Below are positions 52,920-61,834 of a stretch of DNA of 64,000 nucleotides, piece after piece. The translations under genes and the position numbers were made by a program. This DNA comes from Sphingomonas guangdongensis (GTDB lineage Bacteria; Pseudomonadota; Alphaproteobacteria; Sphingomonadales; Sphingomonadaceae): contig NZ_OBMI01000001.1 in assembly GCF_900199185.1 (NCBI RefSeq), positions 1,364,001-1,428,000 on the forward strand, given 5' to 3'. Below the pieces are notes generated by a model. The model saw only the letters and a program-made list of their open reading frames with translations, was not told the DNA's origin and ran no database searches. Within the stretch, counting starts at the first letter, position 1; the number at the start of each line of letters is the position of its first letter.

Positions 52920-54281
52920 ATGACCTTAGTTTTCAGGCATGGAGCACCGCTTGGCTCAATAGTGCTCACGATATTTGGCGCTGTAGCGTTCTTGACACCG
53001 GCGTTGATCAACGGCTTTCCGTTCATTTTCCCCGATAGTGTCGATTATGTCCTTTTGACACCGCGCCTCTATCGGAGCCCGTTCTATCAGCTTTTTTTCT
53101 ATCTGACCGGGATGAAGTACAGCATCTGGATGCCGGTAATTTCACAGGCGCTGATTGCCGGATGGGTGCTCGGAGTTTTTCTTACGGTTGAGGCGCGTTT
53201 GTCGCTGATCGGCTCTTTTGCTGCGGTCACGCTTCTCTGCCTTTCTTCCAGCTTGCCGGTATTCGCCAGCTTTGTCATGCCGGATGTGTTCACCGGTGTG
53301 ATGTTCGTTGCATTGTACCTTCTAATCATTCGGTGGGCAGACCTGTTGCGCTGGCAGCGTGCGGCGATGGGGTTGGCAGTCCTAGTCGCAATCACGGTTC
53401 ATCTGTCGCATCTGACGATGGCGCTCATCACGGTCGCAGCATCGTTTCTGCTGCTGTATATCCGCGGTGAGCATCGGGCTGCCATCGCAGGCTTGACGAC
53501 GGCCCTGATGGCTTGCGTCGCTTCGGCAAGCGCCTTTCTGTTCTATAACTTGACGGTTTTCGGTATCTTCTCGGTTAGCCCAGCTGGCTCCACCTTCTTC
53601 TTGGCTAATCTATTGGCGACAGGCCCCGCTCGCGAAGAGCTCGGACAGATCTGTCCGAACGAAGAGTTTCGGCTATGTGGGTACCGTAACAGTCTGCCCC
53701 GCGACGCGAACGCTATCTTGTGGGAAAACGGCGTCGTCAATGAGCTCGGCGGGTTCGCAGCGATGCGCGACGAGTCGAACCGCTTGGTCGGCGACACCTT
53801 GCGACATCGCCCGGGACAGGTGATCGCCTTTGCAACCCGGCAAACGATTCACGCAGTGGCGGCAATCAACAGCGCTGATGATATCGTACCGCACAAACCC
53901 TCGGTCGGCGGCGTGATCGCGGAGGTCTATGGCGAGAGCACCCGGCGGCAGTTCGCGCAGAGTCTGCAGATGCACGATGCCTTTCCGCGCGGCACGTTCA
54001 ATCTGCTCGTCTTGATCGGCCTTACGTTGGCAGTGCCGACAGTAGCATTTGGCTTGATCCCGCTTGGGTGGCGTTCCTCAACTTTTCCCGTCTTCGCGCT
54101 CGGTGCATTCCTCTGCAACGCTGCGGTCTGCGCGACGCTGTCGGGCGTGCATGATCGCTATCAAAGTCGCCTATCGTGGCTGTTGCCGCTTGCCGCCCTG
54201 ACGATCTTGTCCGAATGGTCTCGTTATCGAATAAAGCGGCTAGCTGGGCGCTCGACGTACGATGTGACGTCCCATCGTTGA
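52920..54281 (+). CDS. Unknown polytopic membrane protein, family A member 2 (GT-C-like layout)
   Basis: This 453-residue protein has around ten hydrophobic helices and an acidic motif FPDSVDYVLL after the first helix. It is homologous to the protein at 13773. Shared features are RSPFYQLFFYL, SLPVFASFVMPDVFTG, VHLSHLTMAL, FFLANLLATGPAREELGQIC, then a Cys in RLCGYRNSLPRDANAILWE, and DRYQSRLSWLLPLAAL near the C-terminus. Two conserved Cys in the loop suggest a periplasmic disulfide. No known family is recognised. AAGGGGG lies seven bases before the ATG. It sits at the head of a GT gene run (54294-57240), which supports a role in glycan assembly or modification. Confidence 0.78.
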   Translation: MTLVFRHGAPLGSIVLTIFGAVAFLTPALINGFPFIFPDSVDYVLLTPRLYRSPFYQLFFYLTGMKYSIWMPVISQALIAGWVLGVFLTVEARLSLIGSFAAVTLLCLSSSLPVFASFVMPDVFTGVMFVALYLLIIRWADLLRWQRAAMGLAVLVAITVHLSHLTMALITVAASFLLLYIRGEHRAAIAGLTTALMACVASASAFLFYNLTVFGIFSVSPAGSTFFLANLLATGPAREELGQICPNEEFRLCGYRNSLPRDANAILWENGVVNELGGFAAMRDESNRLVGDTLRHRPGQVIAFATRQTIHAVAAINSADDIVPHKPSVGGVIAEVYGESTRRQFAQSLQMHDAFPRGTFNLLVLIGLTLAVPTVAFGLIPLGWRSSTFPVFALGAFLCNAAVCATLSGVHDRYQSRLSWLLPLAALTILSEWSRYRIKRLAGRSTYDVTSHR

Positions 54282-54293
54282 GGAGACTTACAC

Positions 54294-55175
54294 CTGTTCG
54301 CAATCGACGTTGCGCTGTGCACTTATCGGCGCCCTGGCGTGGCCGCGACGCTGCAGTCGCTCGCGGCGCAGGTGCTACCGACGGGAGTGTCGATGCGAGT
54401 CATCGTCGCGGACAATGACGACGAACCGTCGGCTAGGGAGCGCGTGCTCGCCGCGGGTGCGGGGCTTACGCTGCACTACGTTCACGCGCCGGCGCGCAAC
54501 ATCTCGGTCGCGCGCAATGCGTGTCTCGAGGCCGCTACCGCCCCGGCCATCGCCTTTCTGGACGACGACGAGGTCGCGCCGCCTACCTGGCTGAGGGCGC
54601 TGCTGACGACGATGGAGCAGACGGGGGCGCCGATCGTGTTGGGTCCCGTACGCGCCCAGTACGGGGATGACCTGCCGGCCTGGCTGAAGGCGGCAGATCT
54701 GCATTCGACGCGCCCGGCGATCCGGCGCGACGGCACGATCGATACCGGCTACAGCTGCAACGTGCTGTTCCGCCGCGACATCCTGAACGGTCTCCGTTTC
54801 GATCCTGCGCGCGGGGTGACTGGTGGCGAGGACGACGCCTTCTTCAGTCAGCTGTACCGCCGCGGACACCGCATCGCCTTTGCCGCCGATGCGATGCTCG
54901 AAGAGGTGGTGCCGCCGCACCGCGCGCAGCTCCGCTGGCTGCTGCGCCGCGCGTTTCGCAATGGGCAGACCTATGCGTCCATCCGATTGGCGGCGGGAGA
55001 CTGGCGGATCGCACTCGCAACGCGCGCCGGGGCAAAGGGTGCGACATGCGGGGCGGCGGCGGCGGCGAATGTATGGTCTGGCCCCCGCTGGCGACGCGCG
55101 CTGGTCCGGGGTGCGCTTCACGCCGGCACCGTCGCCCGCGTTCTTGGCAAGCGCGACCTTCGACTCTACTCATGA
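54294..55175 (+). CDS. Family 2 glycosyltransferase with probable CTG start
   Basis: This 293-residue GT-A protein has IDVALCTYRRPGVAATLQSL, RVIVADNDDEPSARERV, ARNISVARNACLEAA, IAFLDDDEVAPPTWL and GGEDDAFFSQLYRRGHRIAF. A GTG at 54339 would remove the essential first beta strand (AIDVALCTYRRPG). The only upstream initiator after the previous stop is CTG 54294, eight bases after GAGGAG (54280-54285), so I use it. The stop overlaps the next ATG (ATGA). A decayed copy of its C-terminal half lies at 59252. Confidence 0.82.
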   Translation: MFAIDVALCTYRRPGVAATLQSLAAQVLPTGVSMRVIVADNDDEPSARERVLAAGAGLTLHYVHAPARNISVARNACLEAATAPAIAFLDDDEVAPPTWLRALLTTMEQTGAPIVLGPVRAQYGDDLPAWLKAADLHSTRPAIRRDGTIDTGYSCNVLFRRDILNGLRFDPARGVTGGEDDAFFSQLYRRGHRIAFAADAMLEEVVPPHRAQLRWLLRRAFRNGQTYASIRLAAGDWRIALATRAGAKGATCGAAAAANVWSGPRWRRALVRGALHAGTVARVLGKRDLRLYS

Positions 55176-56164
55176 GCGTCGCTGTCCTGATCGCGGCGAA
55201 GGACGCCGCGGCCACAATTGGGCGTTCTATCGCCTCGGCGCTTGCCGAGTCACAAGTCTCCCAAGTGATCGTCGTCGACGACGGATCAGCTGACGAGACC
55301 GCCCGCGCCGCCCGCGCCGCAGATGACGCAAGCGGTCGGCTGATCGTCGAGCGGCTGGCCGAGAACCGCGGGCCCTCGGCCGCCCGCAACCACGCGCTGA
55401 CGCTCGCCACCGCCGACTATGTCGCGGTACTCGACAGCGACGACATCATACTTCCGGGTCGCTTCGCGCGCCTTCTCGCCGTCCCGGAGTGGGACATGAT
55501 TGGCGACAATATCCTGTTTGTCGCCGACGGCACCGATCTCGACGCCCTTGCGGTGCCACAGCCAACGACGGTGGTCGAAGCGCTCGATCTCGCTGATTTC
55601 ATCGAGGGGTGTGTCCAGCGGCGCAGCCGCACACGGTCGCAACTCGGCTTCCTCAAGCCCGTGATCCGACGTAGCCTGATCGCGGAGACCGGCCTCGGCT
55701 ATGACGAGCGGATCCGGTTGGGAGAAGATTTCCTGCTCTATGTGGAGCTGCTGCGCCGCGGCGCATGCTTTCTGCTTACCCGATCGGTGGGCTATGTCGC
55801 GGTGGAGCGCGCGACCTCGCTCAGCGCGCGGCATCGAACCGCCGATCTTGCCGCCCTGCTCGATGCCGAGCGTGCGCTCCTGGCAGGTTTGCCGCGCGGG
55901 ACGCCGGCGGCCGAGAAGATGCGCAGCCGCATCGCCGACACGGCGGGCAAGCACGCGCTGCGCGCGTTTCTGGACAAGAAGCGGGCGGACGGGCTGCTGC
56001 CGGCGCTCGCGTGGCTGGCGGAGCGCCCGAGAAGCTGGCGCGCGGTGATCGGCGGTGTTGCGCGAGATAAGGTTACGGCCGCGCTTACCGAGCGGCGACC
56101 AGTGCCCGCGCCGGCCGCGCCGCGGCTGCTGCTGCCCGAACAGCAGACGATCGTGCGCGGCTGA
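55172..56164 (+). CDS. Family 2 glycosyltransferase
   Basis: This 330-residue protein opens MSVAVLIAAKDAAATIGRSIASAL and has QVIVVDDGSADET, ENRGPSAARNHAL and YVAVLDSDDIILPGRF (DxD motif). Its C-terminal half contains RIRLGEDFLLYVELLRRGACFL. It overlaps the upstream GT2 stop (ATGA) and the downstream GT4 start (TGATG), a tightly coupled trio. A copy broken by a stop codon lies at 59597. Confidence 0.9.
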   Translation: MSVAVLIAAKDAAATIGRSIASALAESQVSQVIVVDDGSADETARAARAADDASGRLIVERLAENRGPSAARNHALTLATADYVAVLDSDDIILPGRFARLLAVPEWDMIGDNILFVADGTDLDALAVPQPTTVVEALDLADFIEGCVQRRSRTRSQLGFLKPVIRRSLIAETGLGYDERIRLGEDFLLYVELLRRGACFLLTRSVGYVAVERATSLSARHRTADLAALLDAERALLAGLPRGTPAAEKMRSRIADTAGKHALRAFLDKKRADGLLPALAWLAERPRSWRAVIGGVARDKVTAALTERRPVPAPAAPRLLLPEQQTIVRG

Positions 56165-57240
56165 TGGTGCAGCCGGCGATGCGATACCTGTACGTGCTGA
56201 GCGGTTACGCCGACGACGGCGTGCTGCGCGCTCCGTCCGATGGCCCGGCATTCGAATACCATCGCTTCGTCGAGGAGACCGGCGCGGACGTCGTCAGCCT
56301 GGCGACGCTCGCACTTGGCCAACGAGTGGTTCCGGCGCGTCTCGCCAAAGCGCTGCTCGTTCAGCGCGCGCGTCTGGCGGCGTTGGTGGCAGCGCGAGCG
56401 GGGCGGTATGATGCGATCGTCGCCTCTGGCGAGGACATCGGCATCCTGGTCGCGCTGGCTATGCGCGCGCGGCGCCGCCGTACGCCGCTCGTGGTGATCA
56501 CGCACGGACCGCAGTTCGGATCAGCGAAGTTTCGAGTGGTACTCGCCCTCGTGAAGTCAATGCCGAACCTGGTGTTCGCGTGTCTGTCACAGTCGCTCGC
56601 CACACTGCTGTCGACCGGCCACGGCATCGATCCGCGTCGGTGCTCCGCAGTCGGGTACGGCGTCGACACCGACTATTATCGCAGCGCCGAGGGATCAACG
56701 GAGCCGCTGGTGGCGAGCGCCGGCACCTCCAACCGCGATTACGAGACGCTCGTGCGGGCGCTGGCGGGAACGGACCTGCACACCCGCATCGCCGCACACA
56801 GCACCTGGGTAGGTGCGGCGGCCGCGATCGGCGTGCCGGTTCCCGATCATGTCGAGGTACGCGCATGTAGCGGGTATGACGATCTGCGCGCGCTCTACCG
56901 TCGCGCCCGCGTGGTGGTGGTGCCAACCCGAGACGTTCCTTATGCGGCGGGGTTCGCAGTGATCGCCGAGGCGCTGGCGACGGGAACGCCGGTGATTGCC
57001 ACGGCCGGCCGCGTGTTGTCGGATTTCATCGAGGATGGCGTGACCGGTCTGCTCGTGCCACCAGGAGACGTCGACGCGATGCGCGCCGCAATTCTGGCGC
57101 TGATCGACGACCCTGACCGTGCGGCTAGGATGGGCGTCGCCGCCGCAGCGCTGATGCGGACGCGGTTCTCGCTCGACGATTATGTCAGGCGTCTGCGCGA
57201 GGCGGCAGAGATCGCAGCGAACAGCGGCGGACGCTCTTGA
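56164..57240 (+). CDS. Family 4 glycosyltransferase
   Basis: This 358-residue GT-B protein has MRYLYVLSGYADDGVLRAPS, PLVVITHGPQFGSAK, CSAVGYGVDTDYYR and the donor site PTRDVPYAAGFAVIAEALATGTPVIATA (in parts), then DFIEDGVTGLLVPPGDVDAM. It is retaining and cytoplasmic. It overlaps the upstream gene by one base (TGATG). The acyltransferase gene follows after 94 bp. Confidence 0.88.
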   Translation: MVQPAMRYLYVLSGYADDGVLRAPSDGPAFEYHRFVEETGADVVSLATLALGQRVVPARLAKALLVQRARLAALVAARAGRYDAIVASGEDIGILVALAMRARRRRTPLVVITHGPQFGSAKFRVVLALVKSMPNLVFACLSQSLATLLSTGHGIDPRRCSAVGYGVDTDYYRSAEGSTEPLVASAGTSNRDYETLVRALAGTDLHTRIAAHSTWVGAAAAIGVPVPDHVEVRACSGYDDLRALYRRARVVVVPTRDVPYAAGFAVIAEALATGTPVIATAGRVLSDFIEDGVTGLLVPPGDVDAMRAAILALIDDPDRAARMGVAAAALMRTRFSLDDYVRRLREAAEIAANSGGRS

Positions 57241-57334
57241 TGCCTGCGCGTCCCGACCGGATCCGGTGTGTCGGTGAGCCTGCCATTGCTGCAGTACCTG
57301 AGTCATTCTTTGCCACGGCAAAGGATGATTGCTG

Positions 57335-58390
57335 GTGAACTACGTGACCAGGCCGCGGCTCGTGGTGCTCGATGGATTGCGCGGCGTGGCGGCAGTGGTC
57401 GTGCTGATCGCGCACACACTGGCAAAGTTGCGGTGGCCCGCTTTCCCGTCGATGCTGGCGGTCGATCTGTTCTTCATGATCAGCGGGTTCGTCATCCCGT
57501 TCGCCTACGAGGAGCAGCTGAAGTCGGGTCTTTCCGCCGCGCGCTTCGCGATGATCCGCTTCGTCCGGCTATATCCGCTCTATATCCTGGGCGTTGCGCT
57601 CGGGTTGATTCCTCACATCATCTGGGCTTGGTACGAGGGGGTCTGGCGCTTGCGGATCCCGCTGGTCGAATGGCTGTTGCCGTGGGGGCTGCTGCTGCTG
57701 CCCAAGCCGGTGCCCGAACCCGAGCACTCATTCATGCTCAATCCGGCCGCATGGAGCCTGTTTCTCGAATGCGTTGTGAATGCCCTCTACGTACTGGTCC
57801 TTCCCTATCTGACGCTCCGGTTGCTCGGCGTGATCGTCGGCGCGTCGGCTGTGACGCTGGCCATCGCAGCGTCGCTCTTCGGCGGCCTCAACTTTGGGAC
57901 CGGCGGGTGGGAACTGACCTGGGGATTGGCGAGGGCCGGCTGTCCATTCGCGATCGGCGTGCTCGTCTATCGGCTGTGGCAGATGAGACGCTTGCCGGAC
58001 TGGCAATTTTCGACGCTGCTCGCGCCGGTTCTGTTCCTCCTAACGCTCGCGTTGCCCACGGGCCTCACCTCCTGGGCAGTTGTCGTCTTCTTTTTCCTTG
58101 TTTGGGTCGCGGTGCAGTCCAGCCCCGGTCGGCGCGCAACGCAGGTGTTCACGTGGCTCGGCGACCTATCGTATACTCTATACATGGTGCACTATGCGGT
58201 ACTGCTGACGGTTCAGACCGCGGGACTGAAGGAAGGATTGCCTAATACGGCACTCTTGCTAGGCGCGTTTCCGATGACCTTTGTCGTCGCGGCAGTCGCT
58301 GGACGCTGGTACAACCGGCGCGCTCGAACGATTCTCGTCGGAAGGTTCGGGCTGCGACGCGAAAGAGTGGAAGCGACGCGGGCCTTATAG
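57335..58390 (+). CDS. Acyltransferase 3 (OafA/ExoZ-like) membrane protein
   Basis: This 351-residue inner-membrane protein has about ten helices with the family motifs LVVLDGLRGVAAVVVLIAHTLA (His essential in relatives), VDLFFMISGFVIPFAYE, RFVRLYPLYILGV and LGDLSYTLYMVHYAVLL. It would transfer an acetyl or other acyl group to a sugar of the exopolysaccharide. GTG 57335 is nine bases after AAGGA; a TTG at 57329 is too close to it. This is the intact counterpart of the broken acyltransferase at 24815. Confidence 0.9.
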   Translation: MNYVTRPRLVVLDGLRGVAAVVVLIAHTLAKLRWPAFPSMLAVDLFFMISGFVIPFAYEEQLKSGLSAARFAMIRFVRLYPLYILGVALGLIPHIIWAWYEGVWRLRIPLVEWLLPWGLLLLPKPVPEPEHSFMLNPAAWSLFLECVVNALYVLVLPYLTLRLLGVIVGASAVTLAIAASLFGGLNFGTGGWELTWGLARAGCPFAIGVLVYRLWQMRRLPDWQFSTLLAPVLFLLTLALPTGLTSWAVVVFFFLVWVAVQSSPGRRATQVFTWLGDLSYTLYMVHYAVLLTVQTAGLKEGLPNTALLLGAFPMTFVVAAVAGRWYNRRARTILVGRFGLRRERVEATRAL

Positions 58391-58419
58391 AGACGATATC
58401 GCGTACCGCCTACGCGTGC

Positions 58420-59163
58420 TTAGATCCACAGCCCCGGAGCGAGGCGATTGGCGACAATGCGCACCGCGCGTCCGAATCTCCCACGCAGGTCATCGTACCG
58501 CCGGCCGTCCCATCCCCTCTGCCCCGACAAGCTGACGACCCGGCGGAAGCGCTGAACAATCGTGAGCGCGGCTGGCGGCTCTTCATTGAGAAGATGGAAC
58601 AGCAGTTCTTCACCATTATTGATGGTTCGAAAGCGTTCGAGATTATGCGCGAACACCAGATCGAATGCCCGCTGATTGAAAGCCGCGATAAAGAATTCCG
58701 ACCATTTCACGGGATAAGTGCGGCTGTTGACGTAGATATCCGCGTCTGCGGGAGCCGTGCGGACGATCTCGCGCACGTTTCGGATCACGTAGCGCCCGGT
58801 CACCTTCCAAAAACGCGCATCGGGCGGGAATGCGGGTAGCCGCGCGTCTGAAAACGCGGCGCACAGCAGATCCAGTTCGAGAAAGAACCGGGGGTTGTCC
58901 GGACCGAGCGGCGAAACGGAAGACAGGAAGGTGACCCGTTCGGTCAGGCCCTTCGCCGCAACCTGCGCCTCCAAAGCGGCAAGAGGATGACCGGAGTTCT
59001 CAGCGAACACGAGGTGATCCATTGTCCCACGGTCCAGTTCGCCAAGATAGATGTTCAGCGCGTCGACGTAGTTCTGCAGCCGGGCGATCGGATTGGCGTG
59101 AGTGAGGCTCTGCGTTCCGCTCTTCGGCGCGATAGTCGCGGTCAGCAGCAGTATGTTCTGCAT
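58420..59163 (-). CDS. Unknown protein in the glycosyltransferase tract
   Basis: This 247-residue soluble protein starts MQNILLLTATIAPKSGTQSLTHANP and has repeated hints of an alpha/beta fold (MDHLVFAENSGHPLAALEAQV, VTFLSSVSPLGPDNPRF, ADIYVNSRTYPVKWSEFFIAAF). I do not recognise a family. The frame extends 23 codons upstream of ATG 59163. Several hydrophobic beta strands and an early short-loop motif (TATIAPKSG) suggest a nucleotide-sugar-binding or GT-like protein, but this is inference. It is the only minus-strand gene between the GT run and the decayed GT copies. Confidence 0.65.
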   Translation of the reverse strand: MQNILLLTATIAPKSGTQSLTHANPIARLQNYVDALNIYLGELDRGTMDHLVFAENSGHPLAALEAQVAAKGLTERVTFLSSVSPLGPDNPRFFLELDLLCAAFSDARLPAFPPDARFWKVTGRYVIRNVREIVRTAPADADIYVNSRTYPVKWSEFFIAAFNQRAFDLVFAHNLERFRTINNGEELLFHLLNEEPPAALTIVQRFRRVVSLSGQRGWDGRRYDDLRGRFGRAVRIVANRLAPGLWI

Positions 59164-59251
59164 AGGCGCTTTCGGTTGTGACGGTCGCCGACGTCGTACC
59201 GTCGATGTCTGTGCAACGCTACTGATCTTCAAGCAGGCTGACGCACGGGAG

Positions 59252-59600
59252 GCGGAGACGACGCCTTCTTATGCCGAGCCTCACCGTCGCGGCCACCGCA
59301 TTTCCTATGCGCCGACGGCAGTGCTCGACGAACTGGTGCCGTCGGGGCGCGCGCCTTCGCTGGCTGCTGCGCCGCGCGTTCCGCAACGGCCAGACCTATG
59401 GCGCGGTACGCATCGCCACCGGCGATGCTCCCGCCACCCTGGCGGAGCGGGCGGGCGCGAAAGCGGCGGCCTGCGCTGTGCTGGCGGCTGGGGCAGCGTG
59501 GTCGGGCCCGCGCTGGCGGCGCTCTCTGGTACGCGGCGCGCTTCACGCGGGCGCGGTGGCACGCGCGTTCGGCAAACGCGACTTAGAGCTCTACTCGTGA
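59252..59600 (+). pseudogene. Decayed 3' copy of the GT2 gene at 54294
   Basis: The sequence matches the C-terminal 40 percent of the GT2 at 54294. GGDDAFL at the start, then RRGHRISYAPTAVLDELVPS in a second frame, then RLRWLLRRAFRNGQTYGAVRIATGD and SGPRWRRSLVRGALHAG in a third, ending GKRDLELYS as in the parent. The 5' half is missing and at least two frameshifts are present. It keeps the GTGA/ATGA-type overlap with the next gene, as in the original pair. Confidence 0.88.
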
Positions 59601-60580
59601 GCGTCGCGGTGATCGTCGGCGCCTATAACGCCGCCGCGACGATCGCGCGCGCCGTCCGGTCCGCGCTCGCACAGGTCGAGGTGTCGCAGGTGATCGTCGT
59701 CGATGACGGGTCGAGCGACAACACCGCCAACTCGGCGCGGGCCGCCGACGACGGCAGTGGGCGGCTGATCGTCGAGCGGCTGCCTGCCAATCGCGGACCA
59801 TCGGCGGCGCGAAACCACGCGCTGGCGCTGGCGCTGGCGACGGCGGACGCCGTTGCTATCGTCGACTCCGACGATGTGCTGGTCCCTGGCCGGTTCGCCC
59901 GGCTGTTCGCGGTGCCGGACTGGGACATGATCGCCGACAATCTGTTGTTCGTCTCCAACACCATCGATCCGACCGCGACGGCGGTGCCGCAGGTCGCCGG
60001 CACGCCGCGCGCGATCAGGCTGGATGCGTTTATCGACGGCAGCGTTCAGGGGCGCAGCCGCACGCGCACCAAGCTCGGCTTCCTTAAATCGGTGATTCGG
60101 CGCACACTGCTGTAGGATCCTCGCCTGCGCTACGATGAGGGGGTGCGGCTCGGCGAGGACACCGTGCTCTATGTCGAGCTGCTGCGCCGCGGCGCGCGGT
60201 TCATGCTTACTCCGGACGTCGGCTACGTCGCGGTGGAGCGGTCCAACTCACTCACCGCGCGTCACCGAACCGCGGACCTCGCCGCGCTGCGGCATGCCGA
60301 ACGGGCGCTGCTCGCTGAGCTTCCCAGCAGCAGCCCCGCGGCCGCCAGCCTGCGGCGGCGCGTCGCGGATACCGCAGCGAAGCATGCGCTGCGAGCCTTC
60401 TTGGATGCGAAGCGAGAGGGCGGTCTGTCGGCAGGACTACGCTGGCTTGCCCCGCGTCCCGCGGCGTGGTGGGCAGTGGTCGGTGGCGTGGCGCGCGACA
60501 AGGTGGCGGCTGCAAGGTCGGCGCTAACCGTGCCACCCGGAGACACCGGGCCGCGGCTGCTGCTGACCGCAGACCTCTGA
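59597..60580 (+). pseudogene. GT2 copy of the gene at 55172, interrupted by a TAG codon
   Basis: The frame follows the 55172 gene from start to end (VSVAVIVGAYNAAATIARAV, QVIVVDDGSSDNT, NRGPSAARNHALAL, VAIVDSDDVLVPGRF, then RLGEDTVLYVELLRRGARFM and TGPRLLLTADL) but is cut by an in-frame TAG at 60113-60115, just after KSVIRRTLL. The rest of the frame is open. The first 172 residues contain the whole nucleotide-sugar-binding half, so a truncated protein could be made, but it lacks the acceptor half. It starts with GTG overlapping the upstream remnant. Confidence 0.9.
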
Positions 60581-60685
60581 CCGCTTGACCCGGTCGCTGC
60601 GCGTCCTAAGGATCTTCGGTAGAACGCAACGGAGCGCGATCACAGCGGTCCCGACTTTCGCCGTTGCTTGGCAGTCCTCATCTGC

Positions 60686-61831
60686 ATGAACGTACTCACT
60701 TTCCTACGCTCGAACTGGATTTACGTTGTCCTGCCACTCGTGGCGGTGTTGGCGGTCGCCATCACGGCAACGTTTATGTCTCGCGCTCCGGACGCCATTT
60801 CCCTCGCCAAGCGGGTCGTCCGCCCGCAACGGGTGGTGCCGAAGGCGGAGCTGCCGGCGGTCGAGCCGATCACGTTCCAGGACCTGGCGCCGCAGGACGC
60901 GCGGGCGTTCAACGCCACGATCCCTTTCTCGACCGCGCCCAACCCCGCCGCGCGTCCCTTCGCCATCTTCGGTGACGAGGCGAACCGTGCCCGTGCGGTC
61001 GACTGCCTCGCGGCGGCCGTGCTCTTCGAGGCGGGTGACGATGCCACGGGGGAGCGTGCCGTCGCGCAGGTGGTGCTCAACCGCGTTCGCCACCCCGCTT
61101 TCCCGAACAGCGTCTGCGCCGTGGTGTTCCAGGGGGCGGAGCGGCGCACCGGCTGCCAGTTCACCTTCACTTGCGACGGCGCGATCATGCGCGCGGTGCG
61201 GCCGGAGGTGTGGGAACGCGCCCGTGCGATCGCCCGCGCGGCGCTGACCGGCACAGTCGATAAGCGCGTTGGCCACGCAACCCACTACCACACCGACTGG
61301 GTGGTGCCGTACTGGAGCTCCAGCCTCGACAAGATCACGGAGGTGCACACCCACCTGTTCTTCCGCTGGAGCGGCTGGTGGGGCACGCCGGCCGCGTTTC
61401 GCAGTCTCTACACGGGTGCGGAGCCGATCGTGCCGCAGCTCGCCCGTCTGTCTGAGGCGCATCGCAGCGGCGCGGAAGCCGTGAAGCCTCCTTCACCCGA
61501 ACAGTTCAGCGAGATTGCTCCAACAGTCGAGGCGACCGTGCTGCCTCTGGTTGTGGAGCAAGACAAGGACACCTTTGTCGTCACTCTTGACGAGCGAGCG
61601 TCACCCGACAGTTTCCTTGCGCTCGCCATCGAGACATGCGGCAAGCGCATCTTCTGCAAGTTCATGGCGTGGAGCAGCAGGGAGGGAACACCTGCGACGC
61701 TTCCGATCACGCCGGTGCAGCAGCGCGCGATGTCGTTCAGCTACCTACGCGACCGCGCGTTCAACTTTGAGCGTGCCCGATGGAATTGCGCCGAGTTCAA
61801 GCGTTCGGAGCAGACACAATGCATGACTTAG
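60686..61831 (+). CDS. SleB-like cell-wall hydrolase
   Basis: This 381-residue protein has an N-terminal membrane anchor (WIYVVLPLVAVLAVAITATF), a variable region and a Hydrolase_2/SleB domain: CLAAAVLFEAGDDATGERAVAQVVLNRV (parts), HPAFPNSVCAVVFQGAERRTGCQFTFTCDG, and HATHYHTDWVVPYWSSSLDK. The Glu in LFEAG is the expected catalytic residue of this lysozyme-like fold. It should cleave peptidoglycan in the periplasm. TTG 60668 is an alternative start. The stop lies at the boundary of a decayed manC gene. Confidence 0.88.
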   Translation: MNVLTFLRSNWIYVVLPLVAVLAVAITATFMSRAPDAISLAKRVVRPQRVVPKAELPAVEPITFQDLAPQDARAFNATIPFSTAPNPAARPFAIFGDEANRARAVDCLAAAVLFEAGDDATGERAVAQVVLNRVRHPAFPNSVCAVVFQGAERRTGCQFTFTCDGAIMRAVRPEVWERARAIARAALTGTVDKRVGHATHYHTDWVVPYWSSSLDKITEVHTHLFFRWSGWWGTPAAFRSLYTGAEPIVPQLARLSEAHRSGAEAVKPPSPEQFSEIAPTVEATVLPLVVEQDKDTFVVTLDERASPDSFLALAIETCGKRIFCKFMAWSSREGTPATLPITPVQQRAMSFSYLRDRAFNFERARWNCAEFKRSEQTQCMT

Positions 61832-61834
61832 CAG

